Source: Acidovorax sp. FHTAMBA (GTDB lineage: Bacteria > Pseudomonadota > Gammaproteobacteria > Burkholderiales > Burkholderiaceae_C). From it: a stretch of 64,000 nt of DNA. The translations under genes were made by a program, and so were the position numbers. The notes beneath the pieces were generated by a model. It worked only from the letters and a program-made list of their open reading frames with translations, was not told the DNA's origin and made no database searches. Positions 43,602-53,092 of this stretch are shown here, one piece after another. Numbering within the stretch: the stretch's first letter is position 1; the number at the start of each line of letters is the position of its first letter. The stretch covers positions 4,404,501-4,468,500 of the forward strand of contig NZ_CP152407.1 of assembly GCF_038958875.1 (NCBI RefSeq). Direction: 5' to 3'.

Positions 43602-43862
43602 ATGCTGATCACCCAACCCCACCTGCAGGCCAGCGATGACTTCTACGAGGCGCTGCTCGCCGCGCACGAAGGCCTGTCCACCGAAGAAAGCCACGCCATG
43701 AATGCGCGGCTGGTGCTGCTGCTGGCCAACCACATCGGTGACCAGGACATCCTGACCGAAGCGTTGTCGCTGGCCCGCGGGCGCGCCCAGGGCCACACGG
43801 CGCAGAGCCCCACGGCACCCGCTGCGATCGCCCCGGTGGCGCCCGTGCACGCGGCGGCGTGA
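43602..43862 (+). CDS. DUF2783 domain protein
   Basis: An 86-residue protein with the DUF2783 signature in its first 65 residues (SDDFYEALLAAHEGLSTEES, NARLVLLLANHIGD) and an Ala/Pro-rich tail. DUF2783 genes commonly adjoin FAD-dependent hydroxylases; a role as partner or chaperone of the hydroxylase is likely but unproven. It is the last gene of the operon and ends near a family A repeat before the convergent Liv operon. Confidence 0.82.
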   Translation: MLITQPHLQASDDFYEALLAAHEGLSTEESHAMNARLVLLLANHIGDQDILTEALSLARGRAQGHTAQSPTAPAAIAPVAPVHAAA

Positions 43863-43908
43863 CGATGAGGGCTGCGGGTGTGCTGCGCGCCTGAACGCAA
43901 CTGCGTTT

Positions 43909-43977
43909 GCTACTGAATTGAGAGCTGCCAGCGCTTTATGGATAAGCGCTGGAGCCCGATTTGATGCAATTTTTTTG
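43909..43977. repeat. Dispersed palindromic repeat, family A, copy 7
   Basis: Plus orientation. AGCTGCCAGCGCTTTATGGA, TAAGCGCTGGAGC and a T-rich tail TTTGATGCAATTTTTTT. It lies between two convergent operons, where it can act as a bidirectional terminator. Confidence 0.85.
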
Positions 43978-43999
43978 GACGTGACGAGTGCCCGCCGTG

Positions 44000-44763
<764 letters not shown>

Positions 44764-44767
<4 letters not shown>

Positions 44768-46704
44768 GCTGCGGCTCCGGGGGTGGGGGTCAAAGAAGAA
44801 GGGGCGACAGCGGGCGCGGCCGGCGGCTGTGGCTCATCGTCGCCACCGCCCAGGTAGGCATCCAGCACACGCTGGTTGCGCTGCACGTCGTGCGGCGTGC
44901 CTTCGGCGATCACGGTGCCGAACTCCAGCACCGTGATGCGGTCGGCCAGGTTCATCACGAACTCCATGTCGTGCTCCACCACCAGGATGCCCAGGCCCTC
45001 GGCACGCAGCTGGCGCAGCAGGTCGGCCAGGGCGCGCTTTTCCAGATGGCGCAGGCCGGCGGCGGGTTCGTCCAGCAGCAGGATGGCCGGCTGTCCCGCC
45101 AGCGCACGCGCGATCTCCACGATGCGCTGCTGGCCCAGCGCCAGCGATGCGGCGGGCGTATCGGCAAACGCACCCAGGCCACAGCGCTCGATCTGGCGGC
45201 GCGCCTCGGCCAGCAGGGCCGCCTCTTCGGCCCGGTCCAGCCGCAGCATGGAGGCGATCCAGCCGCGCCGCGCGCGCTGGTGGGCGCCCAGCGCCACATT
45301 CTCGACCACGCTGCGCTGCCCCAGCAGGCGCACATGCTGGAAGGTACGCGCCATGCCCAGGCGGGCAAACTCGCGCGACGGACGCCGCAGCATCGCGCGG
45401 TCCATCAGGCGCACTTCGCCCTCGGTGGCGTCGTCCACGCCCGAAATCATGTTGAAGAAGGTGCTCTTGCCGGCGCCGTTGGGGCCGATGAGCGCGTGCA
45501 CCTCGCCGGCCTTCACGTCCATGGACACCGCGTTGTTCGCCACCAGACCACCAAAGCGTTTGGTGACCTTGCGGGCCTGCAGCAGCGTGGTGCCGGCAGC
45601 GGGCAGCGTGCGCTGCACCAGCGCGGCGGCCGTGCGCGCGGCGCGGGGGGCGCCCGCGCGCAGCCAGCGGGCCGAAAGGCGCTGCAGCGTGGGCCACAGG
45701 CCATCGGCAAAGCGCTGCAGCACCAGCACCATGAGCAGGCCAAACACGATGATCTCAAAGTTGCCGCTGGTGCCCAGCAGGCTGGGCAGGATGTCCTGCA
45801 GCTTTTCCTTGAGCAGGGTGATGAGCGTGGCGCCCAGCACCGCGCCCCACAGATGCCCGGCGCCGCCCACCACGGCCATGAACAGGTATTCGATGCCGAT
45901 GTTCAGGTTGAACGGCGTGGGGCTGACAAAGCGCTGCATGTGCGCATACAGCCAGCCCGAAATGGCCGCCAGCAGCGCCGCCAGCACGAAGAGCTTGATG
46001 CGGTAGCGGGCCGTGTCCACACCCATGGATTCGGCCATCACCCGCCCGCCCTTGAGCGCGCGGATGGCGCGGCCTTCGCGCGAGTCGAGCAGGTTGTGCA
46101 GCAGCCACAAGGCCACCAGCAGCACGGCCCAGATCAGCACGCCGATGGCCCGCGGCGAGGCCAGCGAGAACGTGCCCAACATGAGCGGCGGGATGCCCGT
46201 GATACCGGTCTGCCCGCCCAGGAACTGCATGTTGCCGAACAGGTAGTACAGGGAGAGCCCCCAGGCAATGGTGCACAGCGGCAGGTAGTGGCCCGACAGC
46301 TTGAGCGTGACGGCCCCCAGCGCCCAGGCCACCACCCCGGTCAGCACCAGGCCCAGGGCCAGGCCCGCCCAGGGCAGGCCCTGCGCGCCCACGATGGCGC
46401 CCAGCGCCTGTGCGGGGCCGGGCGCGGTGCAAGCCCAGGCCGTGGCATAGGCGCCGATGCCCACAAACGCGGCCTGACCGAAGGACGTCATGCCGCCCAC
46501 GCCGGTCAGCATCACCAGGCCCGCCGCCACCAGGGCGAACAGGCCGATGTTGGACAGCACCACCACTGTGAAATCCGGCAGCCAGCCCCAGGACAGGGCC
46601 AGCAGCGCCACGCAGGCCAGCGTGAGCTGGGCGCGCGTGACCACGCCGCGCGGGGCCGGCGCTGCCGCCCGGGCAGTGGCGGGTGCATTCAGGGGCGCGC
46701 TCAT
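44764..46704 (-). CDS. Fused ABC permease-ATPase, LivM-LivG type
   Basis: A 646-residue fusion. The permease part (about residues 25-330) has many transmembrane segments and the motif GVGGMTSFGQAAFVGIGAYA of LivM. The ATPase part (from about 365) has Walker A (IGPNGAGKSTFFNMI), a signature LALGQQRIVEIARAL in place of LSYGQQ, and Walker B (ILLLDEPAAGLR). The fusion replaces the separate livM and livG of most systems and fixes their 1:1 ratio. It overlaps the genes on both sides. Confidence 0.9.
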
Positions 46705-47729
46705 TCTTCATCCTCCACATGGTGGCTGTTCAGCGACCGCCACCACAACACCGGAACAATCAATGTGAACACCAGCACCTCCTTGTAGGCACTGGCCCAG
46801 AACGAGGCGAACGACTCCAGTTGCCCCACCAGCAACGCGCCGGCCAGCGCCAGCGGGTAGCTCGCCAGACCGCCGACGATGGCGGCTACGAAGCCCTTGA
46901 GGCCGATGAGAAAGCCGGTGTCGTAATACACCGTGGTCAGCGGCGCGATCAGCAGGCCCGAGATGGCGCCGATCAGCGCCGCCAGCGCAAAACTCACGTC
47001 ACCCGACAGCTCGGTGGGGATGCCCATGAGGCGCGCACCCACGCGGTTGATGGCCGTGGCGCGCAAGGCCTTGCCCACCATCGAGCGCCCGAAGAACACG
47101 AACAGCAGCACCACCAGGGCCAGCGTGACCCCCAGCACCACCAGCGACTGGCCCGACACCGGGATGCCCCCCAGATCGAACCGCGCGTCCCAGAACGGCG
47201 GCGTGCGCGAACCCTCGGCGCCAAAGAACAGCAGGCCAAGCCCCACCAGCACACCGTGCAGCGCCACCGACACGATCAGCAGCATCAGCACCGAGGCATC
47301 CGCCAGCGGGCGGAACGCCAGCCGGTACAGCAGCGGCCCCATCGGCGTGATCAGCACCAGCGCGGTGAGCGCCTGCAGCGCCAGCGACGTGGGCCGCACC
47401 CCCAGAGCCAGCACCGCCGCCACGGCGGGCAGCGCCACACACCACACCAGCGTGGCGGGCCAGTTGACCGTGGCACCCGCCTTCCAGCGCCAGGCTTCGA
47501 CCACCAGCACCACCGCCGCCAGTGCCAGCAGCAGCCACAGCGTGGTGGGCACGCGCCCGGCCTGCATCATGGCCATGGTGAGCGCACCGAAGGCCACGAA
47601 CTCGCCCTGCGGGATGAAGATCACCCGGGTCACGGAAAAAACCAGCACCAGCGCGAGCGCCATCAACCCGTAGATGGCGCCGTTGACAATGCCGTCCTGC
47701 CCCAGCAACAGGGCGATCTGCAAATCCAT
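46701..47729 (-). CDS. livH: ABC transporter permease, LivH type
   Basis: A 342-residue permease with about eight transmembrane segments; GAIYGLMALALVLVFSVTRV at the start and AALIGAISGLLIAPLTTVYY near the 3' half are typical of LivH. The four-base overlap with the fusion gene couples translation. The gene start is separated from the upstream binding-protein gene by 403 bases holding three repeats, so the level of the permease may be lower than that of the binding protein. Confidence 0.9.
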   Translation of the reverse strand: MDLQIALLLGQDGIVNGAIYGLMALALVLVFSVTRVIFIPQGEFVAFGALTMAMMQAGRVPTTLWLLLALAAVVLVVEAWRWKAGATVNWPATLVWCVALPAVAAVLALGVRPTSLALQALTALVLITPMGPLLYRLAFRPLADASVLMLLIVSVALHGVLVGLGLLFFGAEGSRTPPFWDARFDLGGIPVSGQSLVVLGVTLALVVLLFVFFGRSMVGKALRATAINRVGARLMGIPTELSGDVSFALAALIGAISGLLIAPLTTVYYDTGFLIGLKGFVAAIVGGLASYPLALAGALLVGQLESFASFWASAYKEVLVFTLIVPVLWWRSLNSHHVEDEE

Positions 47730-47762
47730 ATTCGGCTTTCGTTCAGAAGCGGATCAACTGGC

Positions 47763-47830
47763 TTTTACTACTAATTTGATAGCTGTCAGCGCTTTACCAT
47801 AAAGCGCTAGCAGCCATTTTTATCGAATTT
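47763..47830. repeat. Dispersed palindromic repeat, family A, copy 8 (most perfect)
   Basis: Plus orientation. AGCGCTTTA (47788-47796), CCA loop, TAAAGCGCT (47800-47808), with the outer AGCTG..AGCAGC pairing and CATTTTTATCG after it. It lies between the livK and livH genes, both read leftward. Confidence 0.9.
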
Positions 47831-47871
47831 TTGGCAGCCATAAGCCAATAGGAGCCCCGCCCCACGCGTCC

Positions 47872-47968
47872 GGCGCGGCCCCGGCCAGTGCTCCCGCGCA
47901 AGGGCCGCCCCGCCGCGCTGGGAGCGTCCCCCCTCCGGGGGGAAGGCGCGCAGCGCCTCAGGGGGGAG
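47872..47968. repeat. GC-rich dispersed repeat, family B, copy 5
   Basis: Minus orientation. GCAAGGGCCGCCCCGCCGCG, GGAGCGTCCCCCC and GCGCAGCGCCTCAGGGGGGA. It lies in the livK-livH gap. Confidence 0.7.
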
Positions 47969-47975
47969 CGAAGGC

Positions 47976-48130
47976 AACGCTGAACAAGTCCCTCGCGTGT
48001 CGCGCATCCCTGCCTTGTGCGGTCTGCTGCGTTGCAAATCCTCGCCATAGCATCGGCTATGGCTGCGGTTTGCGCCTTGCAGCCCATCCCAAACCAGGGC
48101 GCGCACCATCGCGGAGACCTGTTCAACGTC
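47976..48130. mobile_element. MITE-like element with imperfect terminal inverted repeats
   Basis: About 155 bases. The ends AACGCTGAACAAGTC (47976) and GACCTGTTCAACGTC (48116-48130) are imperfect inverted repeats of each other, and the centre forms a second inverted repeat: GCAAATCCTCGCCATAG, CATCGG, CTATGGCTGCGGTTTGC. No coding frame is present. It ends two bases before the livK stop codon. Together with copies A8 and B5 it fills the 403-base gap between livK and livH, which holds no gene. Confidence 0.55.
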
Positions 48131-48132
48131 GC

Positions 48133-49287
48133 CTAGGGCTGGTACTTCCAGGTGCCGTTTTCGATCTTCACCATCACACGGGCGCGGTTGTCGAGCCCCA
48201 GGTGGTCATCGGGCGACATGGTGAAGATGCCATGCGCCCCGGGCACTTCCTTGATCTGTTCCAGCGCATCGCGCAGCGCGGCGCGGAACTCGGGCGTGCC
48301 GGGCTTGGCCTTCTTGAGCGCGGCAGGCACGGCAGCCGTCATCAGCGCGCCCGCATCCCAGCCGTGGGCACCGAAGGTGGATACGCTGCCCTTGCCGTGG
48401 GCGGCTTCATACGCTTCCACATACGCCATGGCGGACTTCTTGACGGGGTGGCTGTCCGGCAGCTGCGCGGCCACGAGCACCGGGCCCGAGGGCAGCAGCG
48501 TGCCTTCCACATCCTTGCCGCCCACGCGCAGGAAGTCGGCATTGGCCACGCCGTGCGTCTGGTAGATCTTGCCGGTGTAGCCGCGCTCCTTGAGCGTTTT
48601 TTGCGGCAGCGCGGCCGGGGTGCCCGAGCCGGCGATCAGCACCGCGTCGGCCTTGGCGCTGATCATCTTGAGGACCTGGCCGGTCACCGAGGTGTCGGTG
48701 CGCGCATAGCGCTCGTTGGCCACGATCTGCAGGTTCTTGGCGGCGGCCGCCTTGCTGAACTCCTGGTGCCAGCCTTCGCCGTACGCGTCCGAGAAGCCGA
48801 TGAACGCCACGGTCTTGACGCCCGAGGCGGCCATGTGGTCCACGATGGCGGTGGACATCATGATGTCGTTCTGCGGCGTCTTGAACACCCACTTCTTCTT
48901 GGCGTCCATGGGCTCGACGATGCGGGCCGAGGCGGCCATCGAGATCATGGGCGTCTGCGCCTCGGCAGCCACGTCGATCATGGCCAGCGAATTGGGCGTG
49001 GTGCTGGAGCCCAGGATGATGTCCACCTTGCTTTCGCTGATGAGCTTGCGGGTGTTGTTGACGGCGGTGGTGGTGTCCGATGCATCGTCGAGCACGATGT
49101 AGTTCACCTTCTCGCCCGCAATGGTGCGCGGCATGAGCGCGATGGTGTTCTTCTCGGGAATGCCCAGCGAGGCTGCAGGCCCCGTGGCGGAGACGGTGAC
49201 GCCGACATTGATGTCGGCCAGCGCTGCGCTGCAAGCCAGCGCGGCGGCCGCAGCGATGGCCAGGGGGAAAAGATTGCGTTTTTTCAT
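48133..49287 (-). CDS. livK: ABC-transporter periplasmic binding protein, LivK type
   Basis: A 384-residue secreted binding protein. Signal peptide residues 1-24 (LAIAAAAALACSAALA) precede a Peripla_BP_6 domain (DINVGVTVSATGPAASLGIP; KTVAFIGFSDAYGEGWHQEF). A Shine-Dalgarno AAGGAGA precedes the start. It is the first gene of the transporter operon and its upstream region is the mirror-image copy of the promoter at 40656, which suggests common control with the aromatic hydroxylase operon. The ligand is probably an aromatic acid. Confidence 0.9.
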   Translation of the reverse strand: MKKRNLFPLAIAAAAALACSAALADINVGVTVSATGPAASLGIPEKNTIALMPRTIAGEKVNYIVLDDASDTTTAVNNTRKLISESKVDIILGSSTTPNSLAMIDVAAEAQTPMISMAASARIVEPMDAKKKWVFKTPQNDIMMSTAIVDHMAASGVKTVAFIGFSDAYGEGWHQEFSKAAAAKNLQIVANERYARTDTSVTGQVLKMISAKADAVLIAGSGTPAALPQKTLKERGYTGKIYQTHGVANADFLRVGGKDVEGTLLPSGPVLVAAQLPDSHPVKKSAMAYVEAYEAAHGKGSVSTFGAHGWDAGALMTAAVPAALKKAKPGTPEFRAALRDALEQIKEVPGAHGIFTMSPDDHLGLDNRARVMVKIENGTWKYQP

Positions 49288-49363
49288 GGTTTGTCTCCTT
49301 GGGTTGGAATGGTTGCGGAAGGCTCGGCACCGTCATAACTCCACCGCGCCGCCCCGCGGTGAA

Positions 49364-49458
49364 ATTCGTTATGGATAAACAAATTTATCTAAACGGAATT
49401 TTTGATCTTAGGCAACAAATTCACCAATGTCTAATGCATTCGATTAAGTGAAAACCCG
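49364..49458 (-). promoter_or_regulatory. Promoter block, right member of mirrored pair
   Basis: Reverse complement of this segment matches 40656-40752 in order: CGGGTTTTCACTTAAT, GAATGCATTAGACATT (plus-strand 49426-49441), TTAGATAAA in GTTTAGATAAAT (plus-strand 49383-49394) and ATAACGAAT. It lies between the paaR 3' end and the livK start, facing livK. Confidence 0.7.
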
Positions 49459-49473
49459 TGAGGCGCGCAGGCG

Positions 49474-50097
49474 TCATGGGGCGGACCGTGCGGCAGCACC
49501 ATCGGTGCGCACGGCGGGCACGCCCCCGAAGAACAGGTCCGCAACAATGGGGGCCATCGCTTCATAGTCGAGTTCTCCATCGGGGCGCAGCCAGGTGAAC
49601 ATCCAGTTGATCATGCCGAACAGCAACATGGTGAGCGCCTTGGTGAGGCCTGCCGCTTCGGTGTCGGGCCGCATCTGGCCCAGCGCGTCGGCAAAGGCGG
49701 CCACCACGGCACGCTCCTTGTTCAGCACACGCTCGTGGTCTTCCGGCTGCAGGAACTTCACGTCCTCGGTCAGCACGCGGTGTGCGTGCTGGGCCTCGGC
49801 GTACTCCTGCACGAAGCGCTGGATCAGCGTGCGCAGACGCGCCTCGGGCGGCAGGTTCTGCGCCTGCACTTCTTCGACCAGCGCCTGCAGCCGGGAGACG
49901 TGGCCCTCGGTGATGTGCACCAGCAGGTGGTATTTGTCCTTGAAATAGTGGTACAGCGTGGGCTTGGACAGCCCGCAGGCCTCCGCCACCTCGTTCATCG
50001 ACGTGGCAGGGTAGCCACGCCGCGCAAACAGTGCGGCGGCCTGGTTCAGGATCATTTCGCGCTGATCTTCGTATCCGGGAGAGCGCCCTCGGGCCAT
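49474..50097 (-). CDS. paaR: TetR-family regulator, PaaR type
   Basis: A 207-residue regulator with an N-terminal HTH (MNEVAEACGLSKPTLYHYFK) and a TetR_C effector domain. It is the last gene of the phenylacetate operon, 53 bases after paaE. Beta-proteobacterial PaaR represses paa genes until phenylacetyl-CoA binds. A palindrome suited to it (ACCGACCGTTCGGT) lies between paaG and paaN. Assignment rests on position and family, not on a signature unique to PaaR. Confidence 0.82.
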   Translation of the reverse strand: MARGRSPGYEDQREMILNQAAALFARRGYPATSMNEVAEACGLSKPTLYHYFKDKYHLLVHITEGHVSRLQALVEEVQAQNLPPEARLRTLIQRFVQEYAEAQHAHRVLTEDVKFLQPEDHERVLNKERAVVAAFADALGQMRPDTEAAGLTKALTMLLFGMINWMFTWLRPDGELDYEAMAPIVADLFFGGVPAVRTDGAAARSAP

Positions 50098-50150
50098 GGA
50101 CAGTGTTCCTCTGCATTCAGTGGGTGACGGGGCGGCGATCTTGCCCCATC

Positions 50151-51236
50151 TCAGCGCTCATCAAAGGAAAGCACCACGTTCTGCGTCAGCGGCCGGCACT
50201 GGCAGGTCAGCACAAAACCCGCCGCGACCTCGGCCTTGTCGAGCGCGAAGTTGCGCTCCATGCGCACCTCGCCCTCGATGCACTTGGCGCGGCAGGTGCC
50301 GCACACGCCGGAGGTGCACGAGAACGGCACCTCCAGCCCCGCGGCGGAGGCGGCATCCAGAATGCTGGGCTGGTCCTTGCTGAACGCAAACTCGCGCCGC
50401 AGCCCGTCGCGCACGATGGCAATGCGCGCATGCTGGGCATCGCCGGGCAAGGATTCGTGCACCACGGCGCCCACCTGCCCGCCCGCCGGCAGCGCAATGC
50501 CAAAGCGCTCCACATGGATGCGCTCTGCCGGCACGCCGCCAGCGATGAGCGCGGCCTCGGCCTCGTCGTTCATCTGGAACGGGCCGCAGATGAAGGCTTC
50601 GTCGATCCGCTGTGCCGGAATCAGTGCCTTGAGAAACTCCGCCAGCTTTTCGCGGTTGACAAAGCCCATGTTCAGCGGCGCATCGGTCTGCTCGGCCGAG
50701 AACACGTGGTGCAGCACCAGGCGCGTGAGGTAGCGGTTCTTGAGGTCTTCGATCTCCTCCTTGAACATCGTGGACTGCAGCGTGCGGTTGCCGTAGATCA
50801 GCATGAAGCGGCTCGCCGGCTCGCGCGCCAGCACGGTCTTCATGATGGACAGGATGGGCGTGATGCCGCTGCCGCCCGCAATGCCCAGGTAATGCCGGTG
50901 CGCCGCAGGCTGAAGCGGCACGAAGAAGCGGCCCTGTGGCGCCATCACCTGCAGTGTGTCGCCCACCTTGAGCCGGGTGTGGATCCAGTTGGAAAACACG
51001 CCGCCGCTGACCTTGCGCACGCCCACGCGCAGCTCGTCGTCGTCCACACCGGCGCAGATGGAGTACGAGCGGCGCAGGTCCTGCCCGTCAATGTCGGTGC
51101 GCAGCGTGAGGTACTGGCCCTGGGTGAAGCCGAACACCTCGCGCAGCTCGGGCGGCACGTCAAACGAGACGATGACCGACTCCGCCGTGTCCGGCTGGAT
51201 CGAGCGCACGCGCAGGGGGTGGAAGATGACGCTCAT
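50151..51236 (-). CDS. paaE: Phenylacetyl-CoA 1,2-epoxidase reductase subunit PaaE
   Basis: A 361-residue reductase: FAD-binding domain (RRSYSICAGVDDDELRVGVR, about 55-75), NADPH-binding domain (GIAGGSGITPILSIM, about 115-130) and C-terminal plant-type [2Fe-2S] ferredoxin domain with the four cysteines in PFSCTSGVCGTCRAKC and LTCQC. It feeds electrons to the PaaA di-iron centre. It is followed by paaR and preceded by paaD. Confidence 0.95.
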   Translation of the reverse strand: MSVIFHPLRVRSIQPDTAESVIVSFDVPPELREVFGFTQGQYLTLRTDIDGQDLRRSYSICAGVDDDELRVGVRKVSGGVFSNWIHTRLKVGDTLQVMAPQGRFFVPLQPAAHRHYLGIAGGSGITPILSIMKTVLAREPASRFMLIYGNRTLQSTMFKEEIEDLKNRYLTRLVLHHVFSAEQTDAPLNMGFVNREKLAEFLKALIPAQRIDEAFICGPFQMNDEAEAALIAGGVPAERIHVERFGIALPAGGQVGAVVHESLPGDAQHARIAIVRDGLRREFAFSKDQPSILDAASAAGLEVPFSCTSGVCGTCRAKCIEGEVRMERNFALDKAEVAAGFVLTCQCRPLTQNVVLSFDER

Positions 51237-51290
51237 GGCAGGGCTTTCAGTGCGTTCCCGGTGGAAGACATGGGTGTTGGGGGAGGTGGG

Positions 51291-51866
51291 TCACAGCGGC
51301 TTGAAATGCTCGAAAGGCTCGCGGCAGGCCAGGCACCGGTACAGCGCCTTGCAGGCCGTGGAACCGAAGGCCGACAGGCGCTCGGTGCGGGGGCTGCCGC
51401 AGTGCGGGCACTCCAGGGCCGGTGCAGCGGCAGCGCGGGGCATGAAGCGCAGGGGCACCTCGGTGCCCGGCGCCACGGCACCCGGCGGCACGATGCCGTA
51501 AGCGCGCAGGCGCTCGCGGCCCTGGGGGGTGATCCAGTCGGTGGTCCACGCCGGGGCTCGCTGCAGGGTGACCCGTGCCGGGCCGAGCCCCGCGGCGTGG
51601 ATGGCGGCCAGCACGTCGGCCTCGATGACTTCGGTAGCGGGGCAGCCCGAGTAGGTGGGTGTAAGCACCACGTCGAGCAGGTCGCCGTGCAGGCGCACGT
51701 CGCGCACGATGCCCAGGTCCCGCACCGACACGGCGGGCACTTCGGGGTCGAGCACACCGTCCAGCACACGCCAGGCCTCCTGCACGCGCGCGGACTGCGC
51801 CCCCACATCCGCAGCTAAGGATGCAGGGGATGCGGGTGCGGCAGGGCGCGGTGCTGCTTCCACCAT
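51291..51866 (-). CDS. paaD: PaaD, phenylacetyl-CoA epoxidase assembly protein
   Basis: A 191-residue protein with a DUF59/MIP18-like domain (about 30-110; VLDPEVPAVSVRDLGIVRDV, TPTYSGCPATEVIEADVL) and a C-terminal zinc ribbon (LECPHCGSPRTERLS, LYRCLACREPF). PaaD is needed for maturation of the PaaE iron-sulfur cluster. Its ATG overlaps the paaC stop by one base, which defines the start. Confidence 0.93.
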   Translation of the reverse strand: MVEAAPRPAAPASPASLAADVGAQSARVQEAWRVLDGVLDPEVPAVSVRDLGIVRDVRLHGDLLDVVLTPTYSGCPATEVIEADVLAAIHAAGLGPARVTLQRAPAWTTDWITPQGRERLRAYGIVPPGAVAPGTEVPLRFMPRAAAAPALECPHCGSPRTERLSAFGSTACKALYRCLACREPFEHFKPL

Positions 51867-52645
51867 CACCACACACCTCCGGGGTAGCTGCGCTGCAGGT
51901 GCTGCATCTCGGCCAGGATGTAGCCCATGTGTTCGCTGTGCACGCCCTGTCGCCCGGTGCTGCGGAAGGCGGACTCCTGCGGCACCGCCAGGTCGGCCGC
52001 GGCCAGGATCTGCGCCATCTCGGCCATCCAGGCCTCGCGCAGGTCGGCCCAGCGCGGGCCCAGGCCTGCCGCGTGCGCCGCCTCGTCCACCGCGTCGGGC
52101 ACGAACAGCTCGGGCATGTAGCGCCACAGGGTGGCCAGCGCGGCCTGCGTGCGGCGGCGCGATTCCTCAGTGCCGTCACCCAGGCGGGCCACCCAGTCGG
52201 CGGCGTGCTGCTGGTGGTAGCGCGCTTCCTTCACGGCCTTGCCGGCAATGGCGGCCAGCTCCGCGTCGCTGGAGGTGGCCAGGCGCTCCCACACCAGCTT
52301 GAGCAGGGTGGCCACCATGGCGCTCCTCACCATGGTGAAGGCGAAGTCGCCACGGGGCAGCTCCACCAGGGTGGGGTTGAAGTAGTCCCGCTCCTCGCGC
52401 AGGAAGGCCAGCTGGTCTTCGTCGTGGCCCTGGCCGTCGGCCTGGCCTGCGCGCGTGAGCAGCGCGCGGGCCTGTCCCACCAGGTCGAGCGCCATGTTGG
52501 TGAGCGCAATGTCCTCCTCCAGAACGGGCCCGTGCCCACACCATTCGGCCAGGCGCTGGCCCTGGATCAGGCAGGTGTCGCCCAGGCGCAGCAGGTACTG
52601 CACGGCGGGGTCGCGGCTAATCGCGATGCTGGCTTGTTGTGGCAT
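51866..52645 (-). CDS. paaC: PaaC, structural subunit of phenylacetyl-CoA epoxidase
   Basis: A 259-residue ferritin-like subunit paired with PaaA. The start QYLLRLGDTCLIQGQRLAEW and VRSAMVATLLKLVWERLATS are typical; it lacks the metal-binding residues of PaaA and is structural. It begins 11 bases after the paaB stop region and is translationally coupled to paaD. Confidence 0.95.
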   Translation of the reverse strand: MPQQASIAISRDPAVQYLLRLGDTCLIQGQRLAEWCGHGPVLEEDIALTNMALDLVGQARALLTRAGQADGQGHDEDQLAFLREERDYFNPTLVELPRGDFAFTMVRSAMVATLLKLVWERLATSSDAELAAIAGKAVKEARYHQQHAADWVARLGDGTEESRRRTQAALATLWRYMPELFVPDAVDEAAHAAGLGPRWADLREAWMAEMAQILAAADLAVPQESAFRSTGRQGVHSEHMGYILAEMQHLQRSYPGGVW

Positions 52646-52655
52646 GGCCGGCCCC

Positions 52656-52976
52656 TCACATGTGGTCCACGGCTGCGGGCAGCACGTAGAAGGTGGGGTG
52701 GCGGTAGACCTTGTCCTCGGCGGGGTCGAAATACATGTCCTTTTCGCCGGGGTCGCTGGCCACGATCTGGTCGGAGCGCACCACCCACACGCTGGTGCCC
52801 TCCTGCCGGCGGGTGTACACGTCGCGTGCCATCTGGATGGCCATCTTCGGGTCGGCGGCGTGCAGGCTGCCGCAGTGCTTGTGGTCCAGGCCAGCCTTGC
52901 TGCGCACGAAGACTTCCCACAGGGGCCATTCGTGGGCGGTGGCAGCCGCGTTGGGGGTAGGGGCGGAGGTGTTCAT
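52656..52976 (-). CDS. paaB: PaaB subunit of phenylacetyl-CoA epoxidase
   Basis: A 106-residue subunit. PLWEVFVRSKAGLDHKHCGS, MAIQMARDVYTRR and DMYFDPAEDKVYRHPTFYVL are characteristic PaaB features. The ATG at 52976 is used; an in-frame ATG five codons upstream is less likely. A family A repeat separates it from paaA, which may lower its expression relative to PaaA or be read through. Confidence 0.94.
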   Translation of the reverse strand: MNTSAPTPNAAATAHEWPLWEVFVRSKAGLDHKHCGSLHAADPKMAIQMARDVYTRRQEGTSVWVVRSDQIVASDPGEKDMYFDPAEDKVYRHPTFYVLPAAVDHM

Positions 52977-53008
52977 GGAATGTCCAGACAATCAGGCAGG
53001 AGACAGTT

Positions 53009-53079
53009 GCTTCAATATTGATAGCTGTTGGCGCAATAGGGATAAGCGCTGAAGGCCAGTTTCATTCAAATTAGTTCAG
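53009..53079. repeat. Dispersed palindromic repeat, family A, copy 9, within the paa operon
   Basis: Plus orientation. TTGATAGCTGTTGGCGCAAT, GGGATAAGCGCTGAAGGCCA and TTTCATTCAAATTAGTTCAG. It lies between paaA and paaB, co-directional genes that normally are contiguous. Confidence 0.85.
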
Positions 53080-53092
53080 CGTCATCACCCGA

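Noticed and set aside
47730..48132. A small gene in the livK-livH gap
   Set aside because: The short frames there (about 100 codons) lie wholly in repeats A8 and B5 and in the MITE-like element, and have Arg/Ala-rich composition.
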